This document shows positions 14,012 to 20,751 of a stretch of DNA of 35,000 nt, piece after piece (the stretch's first letter is position 1; every line of letters begins with the position of its first letter). Under the pieces are notes generated by a model that was not told the origin of the DNA, made no database searches, and worked only from the letters and a program-made list of their open reading frames with translations. The DNA lies in the NCBI GenBank assembly GCA_019634575.1, contig JAHCAY010000004.1, positions 1 to 35,000 on the forward strand, written 5' to 3'. The position numbers were made by a program, and so were the translations under genes. This DNA comes from Candidatus Didemnitutus sp. GTDB taxonomy: Bacteria; Verrucomicrobiota; Verrucomicrobiia; Opitutales; Opitutaceae.

Positions 14012-14875
14012 ATGGCACTCATCGGCACCCTCACCTCCGGCGTCAGCGCCCTTCGCACGTTCAGCAAGGGCCTCGAAGTCATCGGCAACAACATCGCGAA
14101 CATCAACACGACGGGCTACAAGTCATCGCAGGCCAGCTTCGCGGAGAGTTTCTCCAACACGCTGCGCGGCTCCGCCCCGTCCAACGGCACCGCCTCGAGC
14201 CAGTCCGCGATCCAGGTCGGCACGGGCGTGCAGCTCGCCGGCATCAGCACCAACTTCTCCCAAGGCGCGCTCACCAGCACCGGCGTGACGACCGACATCG
14301 GCATCTCCGGCCGCGGCTTCTTCGTCGTCAGCGACGCCACCAGCGGCACCACCTACGCCACGCGCGACGGCTCCTTCCGCATCGACGACAACGGCTATCT
14401 CGTCACCCAAGGCGGCCTCCGCCTCCAGGGCCTCACCGGCGCCGTCCCGCCGACCGCCGTGGGCGACATCCGCGTCGGCCAGAACAACCCCACCGGCGCC
14501 GAGCTCCAATCCATCTCGATCGACCGCCAGGGCAACCTCGTCGAATTCTACTCCGACGGCACTTCGGCGACGACGAACAAGCTCCAGCTCCAGAATTTCA
14601 ACGACACCTCCGCGCTCACCCGCGAGGGCAACAATCTCTACTCGGGCCTCGCGGCCGCGGGTCCGGTCGGCGGCGGCATCCTCGCCGGCAACAACGACCC
14701 GGGCTCCGACGGCCTCGGCGCCGTGCAGTCGGGCGTGCTCGAATCCTCGAACGTCGACCTGACCGCGCAGTTCTCCGACCTCATCACCACGCAGCGTTCC
14801 TTCCAGGCCGGTTCCCGCCTCATCACGGTTTCCGACACCGTCCTCGAAGACATCGTCAACCTGAAGCGCAGCTAA
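14012..14875 (+). CDS. flgE: Flagellar hook protein FlgE-like, short form
   Basis: A 287-residue axial protein. The N-terminal rod/hook signature is NNIANINTTGYKSS (about 26-39), followed by the hook-type GVQLAGISTNFSQGALTSTGVTTDIGISGRGFFVV. The C-terminal helix SSNVDLTAQFSDLITTQRSFQAGSRLI is also FlgE/FlgG-like. Its place right after fliK-flgD argues for hook protein rather than distal rod FlgG. It is much shorter than usual hook proteins (about 400 residues or more), so most of the surface-exposed D2 region is missing; FlgG or FlgF is the alternative call. It is probably co-transcribed with flgD, possibly from the sigma-54 site inside fliK. Confidence 0.82.
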   Translation: MALIGTLTSGVSALRTFSKGLEVIGNNIANINTTGYKSSQASFAESFSNTLRGSAPSNGTASSQSAIQVGTGVQLAGISTNFSQGALTSTGVTTDIGISGRGFFVVSDATSGTTYATRDGSFRIDDNGYLVTQGGLRLQGLTGAVPPTAVGDIRVGQNNPTGAELQSISIDRQGNLVEFYSDGTSATTNKLQLQNFNDTSALTREGNNLYSGLAAAGPVGGGILAGNNDPGSDGLGAVQSGVLESSNVDLTAQFSDLITTQRSFQAGSRLITVSDTVLEDIVNLKRS

Positions 14876-14898
14876 GCTTCGCCTAACCGCACGCCGCC

Positions 14899-15528
14899 AT
14901 GGCCGAGAAGAAAGACGCCAAGGAATCGAAGGACACCGCGCCGGCCGCTCCCGACGCCGCTCCCGCCGAGAAGAAAAAGGGCGGCGGCCTCTCCGCGTGG
15001 TTGCCGGCGATCGTGGCCATCCTGCTCGCGCCGGCGGCGACGTTCGGCGTCGCCGAATACGTGTTGCTGCCGCGCCTCCAGGCCAAGCTCGGTGCTCCCG
15101 CGGCCGATGCGCACGGCAAAGCCGAAGCCGGCGCCGAACACGAGGAGCCCGCCGAAGAGGCGCCCGCGAAGGAAGAGAAGGGCGGCCACGGCGGCAAGGA
15201 AGGCAAGGGCGAGGGCAAGGACGCCAGCGGCAACTACGAGTTCTCCAACGTCGTCGTGAATCTCGCCGGCACCATGGGCACGCGCTACCTGAAGACCAGC
15301 TTCATCGTCACCGGCGTCGGCGGCAAAAGCGTGAAGGGCACCTTCGAGACCCAGAAGGCCAAGCTCACCGACATCACGCTCAACGTCCTCTCGTCGCTCA
15401 CGCTCGCCGACCTCGAGGAGCCCGGCTCGAAGAACGTCCTGCGCGAGAAGCTCGTCGCCGCCTACAACCAGGCACTCGGCAAACGCCTCGTCGAGCAGGT
15501 CTATTTCTCGGACTTCGTGATCCAGTAA
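14899..15528 (+). CDS. fliL: Flagellar basal body-associated protein FliL
   Basis: A 209-residue single-pass inner-membrane protein that surrounds and supports the stator. A charged Lys/Asp/Ala-rich cytoplasmic N-terminus (1-30) precedes one transmembrane helix (about 31-57), then a long low-complexity Ala/Glu/Lys/Gly linker (about 70-110). The periplasmic FliL domain includes YEFSNVVVNLAGTMGTRYLKTSF, LSSLTLADLEEPGSKNVLREKL and the closing VEQVYFSDFVIQ. The ending is a hallmark of the family. It lies directly upstream of fliM, as in many flagellar operons. Confidence 0.94.
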   Translation: MAEKKDAKESKDTAPAAPDAAPAEKKKGGGLSAWLPAIVAILLAPAATFGVAEYVLLPRLQAKLGAPAADAHGKAEAGAEHEEPAEEAPAKEEKGGHGGKEGKGEGKDASGNYEFSNVVVNLAGTMGTRYLKTSFIVTGVGGKSVKGTFETQKAKLTDITLNVLSSLTLADLEEPGSKNVLREKLVAAYNQALGKRLVEQVYFSDFVIQ

Positions 15529-15538
15529 GCCTGCGACC

Positions 15539-16603
15539 ATGGCCGACGACGCGCAAAAAGCCGCCAGCGAGTTTCTCGATCAATCCGAGATCGACAAACT
15601 GCTCGCGCAGACCACCACCGACAGCGGACCGAAGAGCATGCTCATCCGCGCCGACGGCCGGCGCGGCGATGCCAAGGCGGTCAGCAAGGTCGAAGCCTAC
15701 GATTTCCGGAATCCCGTCTTCCTCTCCGAAGTCGAGCTCCGCCGGCTCCGCCTGCTGCACGAGGACTTCATCCGCTACCTCAGCGCGCGCCTCTCGCTGT
15801 TTCTCCGCATGGAGTTCGGCCTGAAGATGGCGCAGCTTACGACCGTCACCTACTCGAAGTTCACCGAGTCGCTGCCGAGCCCGACGCACATCTGCCTGTT
15901 CAAGGCCGAACCGCTGATCGGCGTCGGCGTGCTCGACATCAATCCGCGCCTCGCGCTCACCATCGCCGACCGCCTGCTGGGTGGCCGTGGACACTCGGTG
16001 AAAGCCGAGCGCTACCTGACCGAGATCGAAGTCGCGCTGCTCGAGGACGTCATCGTCATCGTGCTCGAGGAATGGTGCGGCCAGTGGAAGGCCGAGCAGG
16101 ACCTGCGTCCGCTCATCGTCGGCCACGAGAACAACGGCCGCTTCCTCCAAACCTCGCCGAAGGACGCCATCGTCCTCGCGCTCACGCTCGAGGTGAATTT
16201 CGGCGACTGCTCCGAACAGATCCAGCTCGGCGTCCCTTACTACACGATCGAACCGCTCGTGAAGAAGATGCAGGCGCGCCGCCAGAAGGACTCGCAGGTC
16301 ACGACCGTCGAGAAGCGTGCCTCCTGGCAAAAGGCCTACGACCACATCTCCATGCCCGTGCGCGCGGAGTGGGAGGCGTTCGAACTTTCCCTGCGCGAAG
16401 TGAGCAGCCTGCGCGTCGGCGACGTCATCGAGATGCCGAGCGACCTGATGCAGCGCACCCGCGTGTTGCTGAACGGCACGCCGAAGTTCCTCGGCACCGT
16501 CGGCCTCGATTCCGACCACGTGGCGGTGCAACTCACGAAGAAAATCCCGCTGAACCCGGAGGACATTTCCCATGGCAAACCTGATGGACGAAAAAGCTCT
16601 TGA
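15539..16603 (+). CDS. fliM: Flagellar motor switch protein FliM
   Basis: A 354-residue C-ring protein that binds phosphorylated CheY and links FliG to FliN. The N-terminal CheY-binding motif reads EFLDQSEIDKLL (11-22). The middle CheC-like domain follows (LRRLRLLHEDFIRYLSARL; LFKAEPLIGVGVLDINPRLALTIADRLLGG). The C-terminal SpoA domain has LSLREVSSLRVGDVIEMP. The 3' end overlaps fliN by 32 bases in a different frame, so the two are translationally linked. Length and order (fliL-fliM-fliN-fliO-fliP) are typical. Confidence 0.96.
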   Translation: MADDAQKAASEFLDQSEIDKLLAQTTTDSGPKSMLIRADGRRGDAKAVSKVEAYDFRNPVFLSEVELRRLRLLHEDFIRYLSARLSLFLRMEFGLKMAQLTTVTYSKFTESLPSPTHICLFKAEPLIGVGVLDINPRLALTIADRLLGGRGHSVKAERYLTEIEVALLEDVIVIVLEEWCGQWKAEQDLRPLIVGHENNGRFLQTSPKDAIVLALTLEVNFGDCSEQIQLGVPYYTIEPLVKKMQARRQKDSQVTTVEKRASWQKAYDHISMPVRAEWEAFELSLREVSSLRVGDVIEMPSDLMQRTRVLLNGTPKFLGTVGLDSDHVAVQLTKKIPLNPEDISHGKPDGRKSS

Positions 16604-16835
16604 TATCGTTTTGGACGTAAAGGTGAAGGTGACCGTGCAGCTCGGCTCCTGCCTGCTGCCGATGCGCGACGTCCTCGAACTCTCCGCCGGCTCCGTCGTG
16701 CAGCTCATGCAGCACGCCAGCGACCCCGTCGGCCTCTACGTGAATGACAAGCTCGTTGCCTACGGCGAAGTCGTGGTCGTCGAGGACAACTTCGGCATCA
16801 AGATCACCGAACTCGTCGGCAGCCCGAAGCCCTGA
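16572..16835 (+). CDS. fliN: Flagellar motor switch protein FliN
   Basis: An 87-residue protein consisting essentially of one SpoA (surface presentation of antigens) domain: LDVKVKVTVQLGSCLLPMRDVLELSAGSVVQL, then VGLYVNDKLVAYGEVVVVEDNFGIKITEL. This is the lower C-ring component that also docks FliH. It starts inside the last 32 bases of fliM. GGAGGA at 16558-16563 sits eight bases before the ATG, one of the few good ribosome binding sites in this cluster, and decides this start over a later in-frame ATG at 16584. Confidence 0.95.
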   Translation: MANLMDEKALDIVLDVKVKVTVQLGSCLLPMRDVLELSAGSVVQLMQHASDPVGLYVNDKLVAYGEVVVVEDNFGIKITELVGSPKP

Positions 16836-16856
16836 CGCCCGCTTCAACGCGCACGG

Positions 16857-17303
16857 ATGCCGATGAAAACCTCAGTCTTCCCCGTTCCTGTCCTGCGCCT
16901 CCTGAGCGGAGTGCTCTTCGCGTGTGCGTTGGCGGCATCGCCGGCCTCAGCCCAGGAAAAGCCGAAGGAGTCGGACATCATCCGCCCGCGCAACGCCGTG
17001 CCCGCCGACGCGCCGGCGACCTCCGCCACCAAGTCGGGCGACTCGAATTACGTGCTCATCGTCCTCGCCGCCGGCGCCGCCGCCGCAGGCGGTTGGATGC
17101 TTTGGCGCCAGCGCCGCACGCCCGGCGGCATCGCCGGCCGCGACGCGCGCAAGCTGACCATCGCCGAAAGCCGCTCGCTCGGTAACCGCCAATACCTCGT
17201 GGTCGCCGACTACGAAGGGAAGAAATTCCTCCTCGGAGTCTGCCCCGGCAGCATCTCGATGCTCCAGGCGCTCGACGCCGACGAGCGCGACCCGCGCGAC
17301 TGA
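16857..17303 (+). CDS. fliO: Flagellar biosynthetic protein FliO
   Basis: A 148-residue protein with a cleavable-looking signal peptide (about 1-32, ending ASPASAQE), a periplasmic linker, one transmembrane helix (about 64-82, NYVLIVLAAGAAAAGGWML) and a basic cytoplasmic tail with LTIAESRSLGNRQYLVVADYEGKKFLLGV. That tail is the conserved FliO region. FliO helps assemble the FliP5-FliQ4-FliR1 export gate. A second ATG two codons on (16863) is an equally possible start. Position between fliN and fliP agrees. Confidence 0.88.
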   Translation: MPMKTSVFPVPVLRLLSGVLFACALAASPASAQEKPKESDIIRPRNAVPADAPATSATKSGDSNYVLIVLAAGAAAAGGWMLWRQRRTPGGIAGRDARKLTIAESRSLGNRQYLVVADYEGKKFLLGVCPGSISMLQALDADERDPRD

Positions 17304-17326
17304 CGTGCCTTCTGTCACGGACGACC

Positions 17327-18175
17327 ATGCGACGTTTCCCTCAGATTTTCCTCTGCCTCGCGCTCGGCGTGCTGCCGCTCGCGGCCCAGACTCCCGCGCC
17401 CCAACCGGCGCAGCCGGCGACGCTGACCCAGTCCGCCGGACTTCTCGTGCAGCCAACCGGTCCGAGTGCGTCGGCGCCGACCGCCACGACCACGGCCAAC
17501 GATCCGCTCCGCCTCTCGATCAATCTCGAGGGCGCGGAAAAGCCGGCGCAAATGAGCGTCGCCGTGCAGATCGTCCTGATGATGACGCTGCTCTCGGTGG
17601 CGCCGTCGCTGGTGCTGTTGATGACGAGTTTCACGCGCATCGTGATCGTGCTCGGCTTCGTGCGCACGGCGCTCGGCGTGCCCAGCGCGCCGTCGAACCA
17701 GATCATCGTCGGTCTCTCGCTCTTTCTGACGTTCTTCATCATGGGCCCGGTCTTCGACCGTGTGAACACCGAGGCGCTGCGGCCGTATCTCGACAACAAG
17801 ATCACGTCGAACGAAGCGCTCGATCGCGGCGCGGCGCCGTTGCGGGACTTCATGCTGAAGCAGACGCGCACGCGCGATCTGGAATATTTCCTCGAACTCG
17901 GCGGCTACGGCCCGACGGCGGTGAAGGATCTGCCGCTGCGTGTCGTGATTCCGGCGTTCGTCATCAGCGAGCTCCAGACGGCGTTCCAGATGGGTTTCCT
18001 GCTGTTCCTGCCGTTCCTGATCATCGATTTCCTCGTCTCGTCGGTGCTGATGGGCCTCGGCATGATGATGATGCCGCCGAACGTCGTGTCGCTGCCGTTC
18101 AAGCTGCTGCTGTTCGTCCTCGTCGACGGCTGGCACCTGATCGTGAAGTCGCTCGTGCAGAGCTTCGCGACTTAG
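17327..18175 (+). CDS. fliP: Flagellar type III export gate protein FliP
   Basis: A 282-residue polytopic protein forming the core of the export gate with FliQ and FliR. An N-terminal signal peptide (about 1-20, ending AAQT) and a Pro/Ala/Thr-rich segment precede the family core: VLMMTLLSVAPSLVLLMTSFTRIVIVLGFVR, then LTFFIMGPVFDRVNTEAL, LPLRVVIPAFVISELQTAFQMGFLLFLPFLIIDF and SSVLMGLGMMMMPP. The last helix is near the C-terminus. Length is normal. It is separated from fliQ by a spacer carrying inverted short-tandem arrays. Confidence 0.97.
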   Translation: MRRFPQIFLCLALGVLPLAAQTPAPQPAQPATLTQSAGLLVQPTGPSASAPTATTTANDPLRLSINLEGAEKPAQMSVAVQIVLMMTLLSVAPSLVLLMTSFTRIVIVLGFVRTALGVPSAPSNQIIVGLSLFLTFFIMGPVFDRVNTEALRPYLDNKITSNEALDRGAAPLRDFMLKQTRTRDLEYFLELGGYGPTAVKDLPLRVVIPAFVISELQTAFQMGFLLFLPFLIIDFLVSSVLMGLGMMMMPPNVVSLPFKLLLFVLVDGWHLIVKSLVQSFAT

Positions 18176-18186
18176 CGGGACGCCCG

Positions 18187-18287
18187 TTGAAGTTGGAAGT
18201 TGAAGTTTAAGAAACCGAAACCCCAAGGCCGACGCACCGGACTCTGTCACCTCCCGCTCACTTCAACTTAAACTCTCAACTTCAACT
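18187..18287 (+). repeat. Inverted short-tandem arrays upstream of fliQ
   Basis: Left arm at 18187-18211: TTGAAG, TTGGAAG, TTGAAG, TTTAAG. Right arm at 18261-18287: CTTCAA, CTTAAA, CTCTCAA, CTTCAA, CTG. The units of one arm are reverse complements of those of the other, so the 118-base spacer can fold into a long imperfect hairpin. The right arm ends six bases before the fliQ ATG, with no ribosome binding site between. Confidence 0.85.
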
Positions 18288-18293
18288 GTTCGC

Positions 18294-18563
18294 ATGAATC
18301 CCGAACTCGCCATCGACCTCTTCAAGTCCACGGTGCTCTTCGCGCTCTACATCGTGGCGCCGTTCCTTGGCTTGCTGCTTGTGGTGGGCCTGATCACGAG
18401 CCTCTTCCAGTCGATCACCTCGATGCAGGAAAACACGCTCACGTTCGCGCCGAAGCTCATCGCGCTGGCCGGCATGGCGGTGCTGCTCGCGCCGTGGCTG
18501 CTGCGCAGCATGACGGAGTTTACGCTCGCGGTCTTCGCGAAGATGCCGGCGCTGGCGCACTGA
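18294..18563 (+). CDS. fliQ: Flagellar type III export gate protein FliQ
   Basis: An 89-residue protein with two transmembrane hairpin helices, the usual size for FliQ. It reads AIDLFKSTVLFALYIVAPFLGLLLVVGLITSLFQSITSMQENTLTFAPKLIALAGM; the QSITSMQENTLTFAPK stretch is the family signature. Four copies pack around the FliP5-FliR1 core to form the export channel. The start ATG follows the right arm of a repeat array. The gene is flanked on both sides by such arrays, toward fliP and toward fliR. Confidence 0.96.
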   Translation: MNPELAIDLFKSTVLFALYIVAPFLGLLLVVGLITSLFQSITSMQENTLTFAPKLIALAGMAVLLAPWLLRSMTEFTLAVFAKMPALAH

Positions 18564-18569
18564 GGAAAA

Positions 18570-18670
18570 GCTTAGAGCTTAGAGTGCTTAGTGCTGAGAG
18601 ACTGAACCAGTTGCGCCTACTGCTCGTTCCTGCCTTGCGCTCTCAACCCTCCACACCCGGCTCTCAACTC
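18570..18670 (+). repeat. Inverted short-tandem arrays upstream of fliR
   Basis: Left arm at 18570-18605: CTTAGAG twice, TGCTTAG, TGCTGAG and a degenerate continuation. Right arm at 18640-18670: CTCTCAA at 18640-18646 and again at 18661-18667, with degenerate C-rich units between. The left-arm unit is the reverse complement of the CTCTAAG unit found before fliG. The right arm ends 11 bases before the fliR GTG. Confidence 0.75.
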
Positions 18671-18681
18671 GCCCGCACCCC

Positions 18682-19434
18682 GTGACCATCGGTTACCTGC
18701 TCACCTGGATGATGGTGTTCCTGCGGGGGCTCGGCGTGATCATCCTTTTGCCGTCGCTGGCGGGGCATCCGCCGCCGGTGATCGTGCGTGCGGCGATGGC
18801 GATGTGCCTCGCGACCTTGTTGACTGGCTTGGTGCCTCCGGCCCAGTTGCCGCTCGATATCTGGCACCTGGCACTGGCCTTCGGCGGTGAGCTGTTGCTC
18901 GGTCTCGCGCTCGGCTTCGTCGGGCGCATGGCTTTCGCGGCGATTGAAATGGCGGGGCGCATGATCTCCTCAGAAATCGGTCTCGCGGCGACGCCGGGCT
19001 TCGGCACGCCGGACATCAGCTCCGAAGTCGTGGCGGGCTTCCTGTCGGTGCTGGCTACCGCGCTGTTTTTCCTCTTCGGTGCGCACCTGCTGGTGATCGG
19101 CGCGTTTGCCAAGAGTTTCGTGCTCGCCGCGCCGGGGCATCCGATGCTGGCGAGCGGGGCGGGGGACGAGTTGATCCTCGATACCGGGCACGTGCTCGAG
19201 CTCGGGTTGCGCATGGCGGCGCCGTTCATCGCGTTGAACTTCCTGATCACGCTCGCGTTTTCCGTGCTGGGTCGTGCGGTGCCGAAGATGCAGGTCTTCG
19301 TGCTGAGTTTTTCGCTGCGGGCCATCATGGGCCTCGGGCTGCTGGCGAGCGCGGGCGCGTTGATTGGGCGCTACCTTTACGTGGAGTTTTCGGATCTGCC
19401 GATCCAGATGCTCCAGATTCTGCCGACGAAGTGA
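18682..19434 (+). CDS. fliR: Flagellar type III export gate protein FliR
   Basis: A 250-residue hydrophobic protein with several transmembrane helices. Typical features are an early LRGLGVIILLPSLAGH, the central FVGRMAFAAIEMAGRMISSEIGLA and the late PFIALNFLITLAFSVLGRAVPKMQVFVLSF, where the PKM(Q)VF motif is a FliR hallmark. The start is a GTG at 18682 (VTIGYLLTWMMVFLRG); the first ATG would remove part of the first helix. It is preceded by a repeat array and followed by a possible terminator and a new promoter. Confidence 0.95.
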   Translation: MTIGYLLTWMMVFLRGLGVIILLPSLAGHPPPVIVRAAMAMCLATLLTGLVPPAQLPLDIWHLALAFGGELLLGLALGFVGRMAFAAIEMAGRMISSEIGLAATPGFGTPDISSEVVAGFLSVLATALFFLFGAHLLVIGAFAKSFVLAAPGHPMLASGAGDELILDTGHVLELGLRMAAPFIALNFLITLAFSVLGRAVPKMQVFVLSFSLRAIMGLGLLASAGALIGRYLYVEFSDLPIQMLQILPTK

Positions 19435-19469
19435 CGCCCACGCCGGGTGGGCGAACCTCCCCGCGGAAA

Positions 19470-19495
19470 TGAGGCAATTTTTGCCTTAAGTTTTT
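19470..19495 (+). terminator. Possible intrinsic terminator after fliR
   Basis: An eight-bp stem including one G-T pair, with core AGGCAA/TTGCCT, has a three-base loop (19470-19488). It is followed two bases later by TTTTT. It starts 36 bases after the fliR stop and lies upstream of the flhB sigma-54 promoter, a sensible place to end the upstream transcript. The stem is modest and AT-rich, so read-through is likely. Confidence 0.5.
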
Positions 19496-19540
19496 CGTTC
19501 TACCGCCGAATGCGCCGGCGGGGGCCGGGGCAAGCGGTAG

Positions 19541-19607
19541 AAAACTTTTAAAACGCTGGCAACCAGGGTGTAGCGGGCGGTGACAAGGGCTTGGCATCGG
19601 CGTTGCT
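19541..19607 (+). promoter_or_regulatory. Sigma-54 promoter module upstream of flhB
   Basis: TGGCATCGGCGTTGCT at 19592-19607 matches the sigma-54 consensus at both -24 (TGGCA) and -12 (TTGCT) with correct spacing, putting the start point near 19618 and giving a leader under 20 bases to the flhB ATG at 19636. Upstream are AAAACTTTT (19541-19549) and CAGGG (19564-19568), at nearly the same spacing as in the fliK copy. It probably drives flhB-flhA-flhF and perhaps genes onward. Confidence 0.75.
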
Positions 19608-19635
19608 CAAGTGAGTCGGACAAACACCCGCCACG

Positions 19636-20748
19636 ATGGCAGACACCGACAACGACCAAAAAACAGAGCAACCGACCGAGAAGCGCCTCTCCGAGGCCGC
19701 GGAAAAGGGTCAGTTCGCCAAGAGCCAGGAGCTCACGGTCGTGTTCACGCTGACGGCGGCGCTGGGCGCGCTGGCGTTCACGGTGCGGCAGAGCTCCAAC
19801 GAGGTCGCCGAGTATTCGGTGATGATGTTCACGAATTTCCGGCTGATGCAGGTCAACACGGACACGTTCCCGCTGTTGCTCGGCAACATCCTGCTCACCT
19901 GCGCGAAGGTCGTGTTGCCCGTCCTCGTCGCCTGCGCTGGCGCCGCGATGCTGGCGGGCGGACTGCAGAGTGGCTTCCGCCTCTCCGCCAAAGCTATGAC
20001 GCCGAAGCTCGAGCAGCTCAACCCGGTCGCCGGTTTCCAACGCCAGTTCTCGAAAGCCACCTGGGTGCGCGCCGGCCTCGATGTGCTGAAGCTCGTCGCG
20101 ATCGGCTACGCGCTCTATCTCGGTGCCCGCACGCTGCTCCAGGATCCGCTCTTCACCGCGCCGGTCGAGGCCGCGTATCTCGGCACGTTTTTGCGCGAGG
20201 CCTCCACGGCGTTCTTCGGCCGCCTGCTCCTCTCGCTCGGCCTCATCGCCGCGCTCAGCTACGGTTGGGAAAAATTCAAGACGCACCGCGACATGATGAT
20301 GACGCGGCAGGAAGTGAAGGATGAGGCGAAGAACTCCGAAGGCGACCAGCACGTGAAGAGCGCGATGCGCCGCATGGCCCGCCGCCTCCTGCAAAAGCAG
20401 ATGCTCGCCTCCGTCGCCACAGCCGACGTCGTCGTGACCAACCCCACGCACTTTGCCGTCGCGCTGAAATACGAGCGCGGCGTCGACAAGGCCCCGGTGA
20501 TCCTCGCGAAGGGCGAAAACCGTTTCGCGCAACGCATCAAGGCGATCGCCGCCGAGAACGGCGTGCCGACTGTCGAGAACAAGCCGGTCGCGCGCCTGCT
20601 CTTCGCCATGGGCAAGGTCGGCGAGGAGATCCCCTCGGAACTCTACCAAGCCGTCGCGCAGATCCTCGCGGTCGTTTACCGCACGCATCGCTACTACTTC
20701 CATCAGCTGAAGACGCGCCGCCTCACGGCCGGAGCCAACGCCGCCTAA
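19636..20748 (+). CDS. flhB: Flagellar export switch protein FlhB
   Basis: A 370-residue membrane protein with four transmembrane helices and an autocleaving cytoplasmic domain that sets export specificity together with FliK. The N-terminus QKTEQPTEKRLSEAAEKGQFAKSQEL is characteristic. The linker MTRQEVKDEAKNSEGDQHVKSAMRR leads to the cleavage motif NPTH at 269-272 (VVVTNPTHFAVALKYERG). The conserved tail includes GENRFAQRIKAIAAENGVP and VPTVENKPVARLLF. It is the first gene after a sigma-54 promoter and is followed three bases later by flhA. Confidence 0.97.
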   Translation: MADTDNDQKTEQPTEKRLSEAAEKGQFAKSQELTVVFTLTAALGALAFTVRQSSNEVAEYSVMMFTNFRLMQVNTDTFPLLLGNILLTCAKVVLPVLVACAGAAMLAGGLQSGFRLSAKAMTPKLEQLNPVAGFQRQFSKATWVRAGLDVLKLVAIGYALYLGARTLLQDPLFTAPVEAAYLGTFLREASTAFFGRLLLSLGLIAALSYGWEKFKTHRDMMMTRQEVKDEAKNSEGDQHVKSAMRRMARRLLQKQMLASVATADVVVTNPTHFAVALKYERGVDKAPVILAKGENRFAQRIKAIAAENGVPTVENKPVARLLFAMGKVGEEIPSELYQAVAQILAVVYRTHRYYFHQLKTRRLTAGANAA

Positions 20749-20751
20749 GCC

